Assembly: GCF_022581195.2 (NCBI RefSeq)
Contig: NC_061473.1
Span: 7,564,001 to 7,628,000 of the forward strand
From: Helicoverpa zea
Lineage: Eukaryota > Arthropoda > Insecta > Lepidoptera > Noctuidae
DNA: 64,000 bases
Direction: 5' to 3'
Shown piece after piece: positions 1 to 9,591 of this stretch (the first letter of the stretch is position 1; each line of letters starts with the position of its first letter). Under the pieces are notes generated by a model. It searched no databases and was not told where the DNA came from. It saw only the letters and a program-made list of their open reading frames with translations. A program made the translations under genes and the position numbers.

Positions 1-508
1 CCCTTTTAATTTTGTTTTTTATTTTATTCTCATATTTTTTGTCTATTGTGATTCTACATGATCTTCGCATGTTGTTATACTATGTATCAATACATACAAA
101 CTGTAATACCTATTATTTTTAAAAGAGTAACCATGGAGTTTCTTGCCTGTTCTTCTCCATAGGAAGCTACTTTTCGAATGGGCAACTAGAATCAACCTTA
201 TTTATAATTTTTGCCATTCATAAGTGCTTGTAAAGGCCTAAATGAAATGATTAAACTAATTTACTACCACAAAATTATTTTTTTTACCCTTGTGACTTAG
301 CCCTAACGTTTAGGTACTTTGTTTGTATTACTATGACACAAAATAAACACAATTGAAAGTACATTAATTTTGAAAATGACCCATATGACGTTGACACAGC
401 TGTAGGATATGTAGAAATCAAGTGAGAAGGAAACATAGACCGTTAAATGCAGGGTTACACGCGAACATAAAGTGAAATCCAAGTTATATCAAATTACAGC
501 TGTAATCA
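1..508. other. Gene-free left edge, with a probable LINE 3'-UTR relic
   Basis: No coding gene is seen. The stretch at about 122-262 (ccatggagtttcttgcc..., then cataagtgcttgtaaaggcc) resembles the 3' untranslated tail of a LINE that is abundant in moth genomes. This is recognition by eye, so the family name is left open. The rest is AT-rich and unassigned. Confidence 0.4.
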
Positions 509-1070
509 ATGAATCTGTTGAGAAGATTATCACAGTACAATGCAACGACTGTGCAGCTTCTGCAGGAGGCGGCAAATACGCCATATGTGCCAAGTAAATC
601 CAAAAGGTTCAATCCACCGCTAAGCGTACCATTATCAAATACAAATTACAGGCAAAATTCTTATTTTGTGCGTGTGTGTAGATATTTTAATAAGGTGTGT
701 AAGCAGTTTGACTTCGACATATTTAAAACAAGTGTGACTTCGGTGAAAAAGAGTTTAGCATTGAATTTCTTTAAAAATTAAATTAATTTTTCCCATTTCT
801 CAATTCAATTTCTAATACATAACATTTCCCTCAAAAAAATCCTGTAGCAAAGTTATTGGTTTTGCGTTTTTTAATTATTGTTTTTTGTTTTTGCTCAGGC
901 GTTATAAGCAGTGTGTTGAGTTTGTTCTACTGTCCTTTTTATGTTAAACTAGTTTTAGAAGTGAAGACTTGTAATTGGCTGTCAGTTAGTCACACAATTA
1001 ACTATTATATGTACTTAGCTGTAAGTCTTCCATACTCATAAAAAAAATAAAAAAAAATAAATAAATAAAT
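509..1070 (+). mobile_element. 5'-truncated Jockey-like LINE: C-terminal codons and 3' UTR
   Basis: An open frame from 509 to 781 (90 codons) ends in a pattern typical of Jockey-group reverse transcriptase C-termini: an aromatic-rich block (NYRQNSYFVRVCRYFNKVC) followed by FDIFKTSVTSVKKSL before the stop. About 290 bp of AT-rich 3' UTR follows and ends in a run of aaataaataaataaat at 1045-1070, the usual tail of these elements. The RT domain itself is missing, so this is a dead-on-arrival 5' truncation. The tail abuts the YqaJ-type fragment at 1071, which suggests the LINE landed in that gene. The clade is inferred from the C-terminus only. Confidence 0.6.
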
Positions 1071-1652
1071 ATGCTTTGCTATTTGGCTCATAAAACGGCC
1101 AGATGAACCATCAACTACGTCAACTATGTGTTATTGGAGTAAACCAGAACTTGCTGGAGCTCTAGGTGACCAGAAATTCATCTTAGCAAAAAATATTGGC
1201 AAAATGAAAAGAGCTCCAGATAATGTTGACATAACTGTAAATATTGCTATGTTTTCCGAAGAATGCAAGAGACGTAAAGTCACAACAGGATTGATTTTAA
1301 ATTACTGTGGAAATCAACAGCCCCAGTTAAGTGACTTTAGTGTGTTTAATTTAGTGCTACAGTCTATACAACAAGTAGATGATCACTGCTATGACAATTT
1401 TAAATCATTTTCTGCAACAACTATTACTGTAGATGTAGTTGAATCTATTGCTGAAGCTACAAAAGCTCAGGCAAACTCTTCACTATGGCATTCTATGCGT
1501 CAAGCAAAGCCATTCACTATAAAACAGAGAATGGTGCCCTAGTACAAAGCATTCTTGGAGGTTACAGGATGCCAGAAACAAAGGCTATCAAAAGGGGCAA
1601 AGCATTAGAAAAAGAAGTACTCAAGGAGTTATTTATAGAACCAGAATTATAA
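1071..1652 (+). pseudogene. YqaJ-type exonuclease fragment from a DNA transposon accessory gene (frameshifted)
   Basis: Reading from 1072, the frame gives a Trp-Leu segment (FAIWLIKRPDEPSTTST) and then CYWSKPELAG. This is the arrangement seen downstream of a SWIM zinc finger in transposon-encoded YqaJ nucleases. The frame continues to VVESIAEATKAQANSSLWHS, the entry to the YqaJ fold. Near 1500 the frame breaks: the first frame stops at 1542, while another resumes with YKTENGALVQSILGGYR and KRGKALEKEVLKELF, ending at the stop at 1650-1652. The N-terminal part, including any SWIM Cys residues, is cut off by the LINE tail at 1070, and the nuclease core is missing. YqaJ proteins accompany ISL2EU-like and related eukaryotic transposons. 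The family call is by motif and the exact element is unknown. Confidence 0.6.
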
Positions 1653-1827
1653 GCTAACCACTGATGATACGTCCATTAATCCGAATGGAGTAGACGTCGT
1701 CCAAAATCGTCCCATGAATGGTAAAAAATATTCCATTTGGATGGACGTCAGGCAGCTCTTGATTTCCAAACGGATTGAAATCCATGTGTCCAAATGGACG
1801 TCATCCGCGGCCATCCGTCAATGTCAC
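1653..1827. repeat. Unassigned stretch with repeated ggacgtc words
   Basis: There is no gene. Variants of tccatttggatggacgtc occur in both orientations between about 1675 and 1820. This looks like the remains of a small foldback element, but no clean terminal repeats or target duplication could be drawn. Confidence 0.25.
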
Positions 1828-1967
1828 TTAAAATAAGATAACTTTATTTATGATACAATTCGCCCTGGGAAAGGGGCTGGTGCGAACGAAATGTGTGGTT
1901 GATATCAGAGTACTAAAATATATTGATCCTCCTGGCCGATTTCGGCCACAGCGACTTGGATCTGCGC

Positions 1968-4756
1968 TTAATTTTGAGAGCTTCGCTGGTGTGCTCTCCA
2001 GTGACTGACAAAGCCAATTTTTGCAGTGAATGTCCGTCCACATTCACTGCAAGTCAGCACTCCTCCGATATAGGTGTATTGTATGGCCGCGGGTGGTCGG
2101 GCCTTCAGCTCATCTCGCCTAGCGTCGAGCTGTTCTCTCCGCCGGCTCTCAAACTCGCACACCTTGTCCTTAATAGTCCGCCTCCATTTGGTCCTATCTG
2201 CCGCCATAGCCTCCCAGTGTGACGGATCTAAGTCACATCTCTTCATGTGGCGTTTCAGCACATCTTTGTACCGCAGACGTTGACCACCCTGCTTACGCTT
2301 GCCAGTCTCCAGCTCTGAGTAGAAGACGCGCTTCGCTACTCGGGCATCTGACATCCGGGAGACATGACCAGCCCAGCGCAGCTGTCGACGCATTAGATAG
2401 GCCTCAATACCGCTGACATTAGCGCGTCTAAGTACTTCCGTGTTACGAACACGGTCCGACCACTGGATGCACATAATGTCACGTAGGCATTTTAGATGGA
2501 ATCTATCTAATGTCCGAATATGCTCGCGGTATAGACACCAAGTCTCAGAGGCATATAGGAGATTTGGCAGAACTATTGCCATGTACACAGCAACTTTTGT
2601 AGAGAGCTTTATGTCATGTGAGCGGAACACCTTGGCACGAAGTCTACCAAAAGCTGCAGCAGCTGCTCCTATTCGGCTGTTGACTTCGTTATCAAGGAGA
2701 CACCTGAATGTTATGGTGCTGCCAAGATATTTGAATTGGTTTACTTGCTTAAGCGAGACATCTCCGAGTCTAATGTCAACTGGGGCACTGTTCACAGTAT
2801 CAAGTGCCATGACTTCGGTTTTCTTGACATTTATCTTCAGGCCAAATCTGCTGCATGCCTGCAGTAGTCTCGACATAAGCCTCTGCAGCCCATCTGGGGA
2901 CTCCGCCACAAAACATAAGTCATCTGCATACATCATCTCAGTGATAGTCGCGTGAGACACTCTTGTGCGAGCCTTGAGTCTATTTAGGTTGAAGACACCA
3001 CCGCCATCGGTACGAAAACAAATACGGATACCTTCGGACAGAGTCTGCAAGGCTTCCCGAACGACAACTGCAAAGTACAGGGCAAAGAGAGTTGGAGCGA
3101 GCACGCAGCCCTGTTTCACACCGCAGCTCACTTTAAAGAACTCCGAGTCCTCGCCCTGCACACTGACACAACAGCGCATGTCATCATGCAGAAGTCGTAT
3201 CATTCTTATAAACTTGTCCGTGCATCCAAGTTTCGCTAGTACCACCCATAAGGCTTTGCGCGGCACCGAGTCGAAAGCTTTCTCCAAGTCAACAAAGCAA
3301 AGAAACAATGGTTGACTCTGCTCACGACTCTTCTCTAGAAGTTGACGGATAGAGAAGATGGCCTCACACGTACCTCGATTCGGCCGGAAGCCAAATTGGG
3401 TTTCAGGCAGTATGTCTTCAGACAAGGGCATCAAGCGGTTCAGTAAAATTCGTGCAAAGGTTTTGCCTGGAGAGGTCAGGAGAGAGATACCTCTATAGGA
3501 GTTGCAGTCAGATTTGTCGCCTTTGTTCTTGTACAAGGAGCACACCCGAGAGACTCGAAACTCATCAGGTACTCGCTCCTCGTTCCACATCTTTGCAAAG
3601 AGTTTCCAAATGGTCTCATGCAACTCCGCACCCCCATATTTCAGCAACTCTCCAGGAACATTATCAATGCCGACCGCTTTTTTGTTCTGTTGTTGTTGAA
3701 CGGCAACGATGACCTCACGCAGGGTCAGTGGATCGTCTAGCTGCTTGACAGTGGGCAGTGATGCCATCGAGCAGATAAACGACATGTCCACAGCTCTATC
3801 GACATTGAGCAAGTCGTTGAAATGCTCTGCCCATCTCTTAAGTACGTCCTGCTTGTTGGTCATTAGCTGTGTGCCGTCATGAGATCTTAAGGGTACTCTT
3901 GTACGACTGGTTTTACCGACCAGTTTGCGAACCTCATCATAAAAACGCACCTAGCTGTTTCGTGTCAGAGAGCCACTGCATACGTTCGGCCTTTTGACGC
4001 CACCACTTGTCTTTTATTTCCCGTACATATCTCCGCAACTCGGCTCCACTTTGCTTAACACGCTCCGCTTGTTGATCGTCCCTAAATTGACGTAGTATGG
4101 AGCGGTGATTCTGGATAGCTTTTGTTAGTATTTTATCATTTTCATCAAACCAGTCTTCGTGTCTACCAGGTTTGACACCCAGTGTCTGCGAAGCACTAGC
4201 GATTAATCCGGTCGAGAGGGTATGCCAGTTAGCTACAGAATCACCATGCTCAACGTCTATTAGCTGGATCGCATCACTAATTGCCTGTATATAGTTGTCG
4301 CGTACCTCCAAACTTTGAAATTTTTCCAAATCTAGGCACTTAGGCTTCACTCCATGAGATCTGCGAGGAGGATATAAACGAAGCTTCATCTTGGTGACAA
4401 CAAGACGGTGGTCCGTGGAGCACATTGCATTAGCATCACGCATAACACGTGTAATCTGTACTTGGGAAATGTCTCTTTGCCGAACGATTATGAAATCAAT
4501 CAGGTGCCAATGCTTTGATCTCGGATGCATCCAGGTAGTTTTATATTTAGCCGGGAGTCTGAACATGGTGTTGGTGATGGCCAGTTCGAATTCGGCACAG
4601 AGAGATAGCAGGAGTTGTCCATTACTATTCATGTTACCGACACCATGTCTTCCCAAGACCTTTGGCCAAGCTTCAAAGTCACGTCCGACTCGCGAATTGA
4701 AGTCACCCATCAGAAGTATCTGTTCCCTTTGGGGAATTTTTGATAGAGTAGCGCGG
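1968..4756 (-). pseudogene. LINE endonuclease C-terminal half + reverse transcriptase + C2H2 finger
   Basis: From about 4756 the minus strand encodes the second half of an apurinic-type endonuclease: LLMGDFNSRVGRD, then a WHLIDFIIV block and STDHRLVVTKMKL, which supply the catalytic Asp/Asn and His. One extra T in a T-run at about 3945 shifts the frame (stop at 3937), and the reading resumes at FYDEVRKLVGK. The downstream 660-codon frame is open. It has RT motif A (FVDLEKAFDSV), motif B (GVKQGCVLAP) and the catalytic YADD at about residue 343. It ends with one C2H2 finger (CSECGRTF...HWRAH) just before the stop at 1968. The N-terminal half lies inverted at 5543-5972. The 3' UTR runs to about 1828. 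The clade is not assigned. Confidence 0.75.
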
Positions 4757-5542
4757 CGGTCACCGCCGGTGCCGGACGTGTGCGAGAGCAGGCTCTCCAC
4801 AGTACCTGGCGTGTCCGCTGGAGGGCGCCACAGTGTCGTGCAGTGTCGAGCACGGCGGCGAGCGCCGTCAGTAGAGCGGCGGTCACCGCCCCGACCCCGA
4901 CTACTCGAGCTTCTGTTGTCACACTCCTCTCCGTTCCGTGGCAGCAGTATCCTACCCTCCTCTCCCTCAATCTCAAATCCCAAGCAGATGCCTCCTGCTA
5001 AGATCCACTGGCGATCCCGGCCAGGCACAGCCCTTCTCATGGCTCATGGTTCGCGTTAGAGGCCATGCTAACGCCTAGGGACGTCTCTACCTTTCTCCAA
5101 TTGTGGCGGTTTACCGTTCCATTGGATACAGGGAGGTAGAGATAAGAGTGCACCTGTGTATGCGCACACACCGTCGTTGCTACGTTTCGTGCACTTTAAT
5201 ATCTCCTGCGCAATTGACTTGGTCTGCCAAATGGACTCCGATTTAGCCCTGCGGCGATGGGCAGAGGTAGAGAGGTCCGGTTGTGATGCCAACTTGGCTT
5301 TGTCTGATGTCTACACGCAGGCGACCTAGGGTAGATGGTCGCTTTGCACTGCATTGGGTTAACAGTGCAATTCGGCAGCTCCCTGGGTGACGAAGCAGCT
5401 CTATTTAGAGAGGCCCTGCTTCCCCCAATCCGGGGAGGGGACTAGAAAAGGTGTCCTAAAAAAGGCTTAACCCTGTATAAAAAGAGAGAGTAACCACGGC
5501 TGTCTCTGCATCAATAACTCGTGGTCGAAAGATACTAATAAT

Positions 5543-5977
5543 ATGACCTTTGCAGCGTGGAATGTGCGAACCCTCCTTGATCGCGAAAGTAGCCTGTGTC
5601 CTCCTCGTAAAACCGCTCTCGTATCGAGAGAACTCCGACGCTACGGTGTGCACATCGCTGCTCTTAGTGAGACTCACTTGGCAGACGAGGGGGAGAGATT
5701 GGAGCGCTTGGGCGGATATACTTTCTTTTGGAAAGGTACTCCGTCCTCAGAGCCTAGAAGATCCGGGGTTGGATTCGCGATCAGCAACCATATAGCAGCT
5801 AAATTAGAGGAGTATCCTATCCACATCTCGGACCGCGTCACCACGCTGCGCCTACACCTCGATAATGGCAATCACCTTAATATCATCAGTGTTTATGCAC
5901 CAACGCTCGACAAGGATGAAGAAACCAAGGCCAAGTTTTACGAAGAAGTTACGCAAACCCTATCAAAAATAAAATAC
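5543..5977 (+). pseudogene. Inverted N-terminal half of the LINE endonuclease
   Basis: The frame starts with ATG at 5543 and reads MTFAAWNVRTLLDRES, the usual Asn-bearing start of AP-type LINE endonucleases. It continues with LSETHL (catalytic Glu) and IISVYAPTLDKDEET, and is truncated after FYEEVTQTLSKI, just before the GDFN motif. That missing half is present on the opposite strand from about 4756. About 790 bp of GC-rich leader (4757-5542) precedes the start and is presumably the 5' UTR and internal promoter of the element. The polypeptide cannot be an active endonuclease because the Asp/His half is not fused to it. Confidence 0.75.
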
Positions 5978-6140
5978 TAAAATACAATCCCAATGGTACA
6001 ATTGAATACAAGCTAACTAAAATGACGAGTTTCAACTGTTACCACAAAGCGTACATGGCTAGTACGCAAGCGTGTGAAACTAGTAGCGAATAGATTGGAA
6101 TTCACTTTTTATACAAAGTCTTCCGATACGAAAAAAAAAA

Positions 6141-6707
6141 AACCGGCCAAGTGCGAGTCGGACTCGTGCACGAAGGGTTCCGTAAATTACAGTTAAATCA
6201 ACCTATCTCAAAAACTATAAGAGATACTTTGATCAAACCAAAAATCGTTGAAAGAGTTAATTAGCATGCATCACCTCTATTTTTTTTAGAATTTTATACC
6301 CCGTAGTTATAAAAATAGAGGGGGGGGGGGACATACTTTTTACGACTTTGAGAGCTGATATCTCAAAAACCGTTCACTTTAAGAAAAATGTTTTTTAGAA
6401 AACTTTATATAATTTTAAAAGACCTTTCCATTGATACCCCACACGGGTATGTACATCGAAAAAAAAAATTTCATCCCTCAGTTACATGTATGGGGGGCCC
6501 CACCCCCAATTCTTTTTTTTACTATTTAGTGTCATATTTTTGTAGCGGTTCATACAACACATATTCCCATCAAATTTCATCACTGTAGTACTTATAGTTT
6601 CCGAGTAAATCGGCTGTGACAGACGGACAGACGGACAGACGGACAGACGGACATGACGAAACTATAAGGGTTCCGTTTTTGCCATTTTGGCTACGGAACC
6701 CTAAAAA
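6141..6707 (+). repeat. Common lepidopteran dispersed repeat ('ccggccaagtgcgagtcgg' type)
   Basis: It begins aaccggccaagtgcgagtcg and soon after has gaagggttccgta. It ends gggttccg...tacggaaccctaaaaa, so ggttccgt words face each other at the two ends. Before the right end lies a short tandem of acagacgg (about 6617-6650). I recognise this layout as a very widespread non-autonomous element in moths and butterflies. A partial relative with the same tail lies at 62462-62658. The internal reading frames are not coding. Confidence 0.7.
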
Positions 6708-7404
6708 GTTAAATAAAGATGTTATAGGAGTTGAATTGATTAACGTCTTAAATAAGAATGTATGTAGAGTTGAACAAGGCGGAAGAAGATAAAGATAGAT
6801 CTTTCTTTTTGTCGTTGGTTAGTGAAATAAAAAAAAGTTCCTGAACATATACGCCTACGTACAAAATCTCAAATAATGCAAGTCATTACTGAAGCCCAAA
6901 CGTCTGGATACATCTACTGTAACTCTTCTTGGGATTACATACGACCATTTAACTACAAGCAAGGGCCATCCCAAGAATATCAGACACCATCATTTGCTAG
7001 AAATAATAACCCACCACAGCCCTCAGTTCCACCTACACACCGTAGAACATGTAATGAAGAACAATCTGTAATCTCTCCTGAATCAACATATTCACAGACA
7101 TCTCAACAATCTGATTTTTTATTCAATTATGAACCCACATTGCGATTAAAATTTAAACATAATAAGTTATTATGTTTAAATTTTATTATTAATAACTAAT
7201 AAAACTTTTTTATTTATCATACTTACCTCAATGTTATTACTAATTTCTCTTCGGGTTGGATAAAATCACGAAATTTAGTATCTTGTCCTTTGATGGTGTC
7301 ATGCAAAAACTGACCTTTCTGGGTTCTACCTCCTAAATCAGCTAACAGAGAAACGTGCATGTCTGCTACTCATGTGAATATGGAGTTATTGGTGAGTGTC
7401 TTAA
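6708..7404. other. Mostly gene-free; one unrecognised 107-codon frame
   Basis: A plus-strand frame at 6876-7199 starts with ATG and is rich in Ser, Pro, Gln and Tyr (RTCNEEQSVISPESTYSQ). I do not recognise it. It could be the low-complexity C-terminal part of a transposon-borne MADF-like protein such as the one at 16.2 kb, but no domain is present to support that. From about 7320 the sequence reads into the gene fragment that the hAT element interrupts. Confidence 0.3.
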
Positions 7405-7939
7405 ATAAGGCACATGGCCGTAGCTAGGGGGGGGCATTGTGGGGCAATGCCCTATCTTGAAACCACAATGCCCTACCTTAAAAATATCTAAAACTAAGAT
7501 AAATTATTATAATTAAATTGTTTGTTCATAGTTTGAGAAAAAAAATGTAGCGATAGGTATCTAAGTTTTTCCGAAAATACTTACCTACCACAGATTGTGA
7601 CATTCATTTCATATTATAATAATTCTTTGTTCTGTGTATAGATGGCATTCGAAGCGCCATCTCATGAAGCGATGGGTTTATACAAAGAATTAGAATACGA
7701 ATATTCGATGACTAACCTCTCAATCAGCTAATTTTTTTTCCCTTTTTGCGGACGCCCATGACATTTTAGCCACCTTTTCAATTGTTTACAATTGTCAACA
7801 GTTGAAGATTCAACTGAATTATGTCCCTTTCACGTAGGAGTCTGAAAGGGACACCGTCTTATCTAAGAGCGAGAAGGCAAGATCTGGATCGTGATCCAGA
7901 TTGAGCGTGTACTGGGCGCCAATATCTGTGTGATGCAGA

Positions 7940-8003
7940 GGGAATCCCCGTACCATAGACTGCAATATGGGCTATATTGCAATCTATGGTACGGGGAATC
8001 CCC
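7940..8003. repeat. Long hairpin in the hAT 5' leader
   Basis: The left arm starts ggaatccccgtaccataga and the right arm ends tctatggtacggggaatccc, giving about 29 paired positions with two mismatches around a short loop. It lies about 140 bp upstream of the transposase start codon at 8141. It may be a tiny foldback insertion or a structured part of the hAT promoter or leader. Confidence 0.7.
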
Positions 8004-9591
8004 TTTTAAACCTGACCTAAAGATTGATTATGATTGTTTGTAGTTTGGTTAAGTGAAGTGTACGGTGAAGAGTGCTTTAGACAAAAATCGATACAATTGT
8101 TATTTGTATTGCTATAAATTGAAGATTCATTTATTTCGCGATGGATATACGGGCTTTCTTTGGAAAAAAACGAAGACTTGAGGAGCAAATTGACCACGAA
8201 AAACCTAACTGTTCAAAACAGGTGGAAGCACCAAATACAATCGCTACTCCTAGTTCCGTAGCAACAGGTAACGTTAGCTATGGTATTCCGTCTGATATTG
8301 CACAAATCGGAGAACCAATAAAACAAGTTGTTTTAGACACATATCCAAAACAACACAACAGGGCCTTTGTTTCCGATTGGTTCAAGCGTTATAAATGGTT
8401 GCAGTATTCTGTCGAGAAAGATGCTGCTTTTTGCTATCCATGCCAGCAATTTTTACCTCATGGAAGCAAACAGACTTCGTACACTTCCACAGGATTTAGA
8501 AACTGGAAAAATGCCACTGATTCTAAAACTGGTTTTCCAAAACATGAAAAATCAATTTCTCATATTCAAGCTATGTCGATGTGGCAGGAGAAATTACAAA
8601 GAATATCTACATCTAGCAGTGTTGAAACGTTAATAAATCAAAAAGTATTAGAAAAATATAGGTATTATGTAAAGTCTATCATGGAAGTAATACAATTTCT
8701 AATTGTCAACGAATTAGCTTTGCGTGGAAATTATATTTTGGAAGAAGAAAAAGAACAAGGATTATTTCAGAATTTATTTGAATACACATGTATGAAAGAT
8801 CCAAAGGAGATTGCCACGGGGCAGGTCCCTTTTGTGGTATCGTGTGCCTGAATGGAATAATAACCTAAAAATATTGTTTATTTTTTTGTTTCCAAATTAT
8901 TTTTTATACAATTTCTTTCACCCTGGGAATAAAGTTAAAATTAATTAATAGTTAAACATTACGTCGACATCCGTTTGATTGGTAAACAAAAAAAAGTTGC
9001 CAGATATCAAATAACTATTGAAAATTACGTATTTTAATCAATAGAGTAATCGATATCAAAACAAAACAGTTATTAAAAATAAAAAAATACAATTATTTTT
9101 AATTATTATTCTAACTATATTCATGATAAGTCTATATTGTTGAACAGATAAGATAAGATAGATAAGATAAGAGCGATTTTAAATTAAAATAAAAGCCTTA
9201 CGTAATTTAAAAACTTAAATCGATTTATTAATGATTAAATATAATTGCTCTGGCAACATTTACTTGCGCATGTCACATCACTTTGACGTTCGTTCGTTGT
9301 GTGTTCGTGATTGCTTTGTATAATACGTTGAGTTTTGAATTCCGTATTTACTTAGTTATTATTTACGATACGTGCCTTTCTGCTACCACCGAGTTGAGCT
9401 AATAAGTTCCTCGCGTACTTACTTTATGTTTTGTGAGATAATTGACTCCTCTTTGTGAGATATTGACTCTAAGTGCTTGACTCTTGTTTGTGCTGTTCTT
9501 TGTGAGATAAAGTGCTATTCTTGGAGAACAATTTGACTCTTAGTGAAATCCTTGTGTGATATTGAACTCCCGAACTGTTTTTGTCAGAACT

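Larger units (their letters stand above)
1828..5980 (-). mobile_element. Non-LTR retrotransposon (LINE) with inverted 5' segment
   Basis: The minus strand runs from about 4750 down to 1828. It carries the C-terminal half of an AP-type endonuclease, the reverse transcriptase, a C-terminal C2H2 finger and a 3' UTR that ends near an AATAAA-like signal. The plus strand from about 4750 to 5980 carries the GC-rich 5' leader and the N-terminal half of the same endonuclease. Both parts meet the missing half at the same codons (TLSKI), and both contain the 11-bp word ctatcaaaaat (about 4744-4756 on the minus strand, 5958-5968 on the plus strand). The 5' end of the element lies next to the internal junction, as expected for a 5' inversion made by twin priming during integration. 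No clear target-site duplication was identified. Confidence 0.75.

Noticed and set aside
3937..5292. Several further frames in the GC-rich LINE leader on both strands (for example 4391-5059 plus, 5068-5292 minus)
   Set aside because: GC-rich sequence lacks stops by composition. The frames overlap the endonuclease codons or the 5' leader and encode only Arg/Ser/Pro-rich text.
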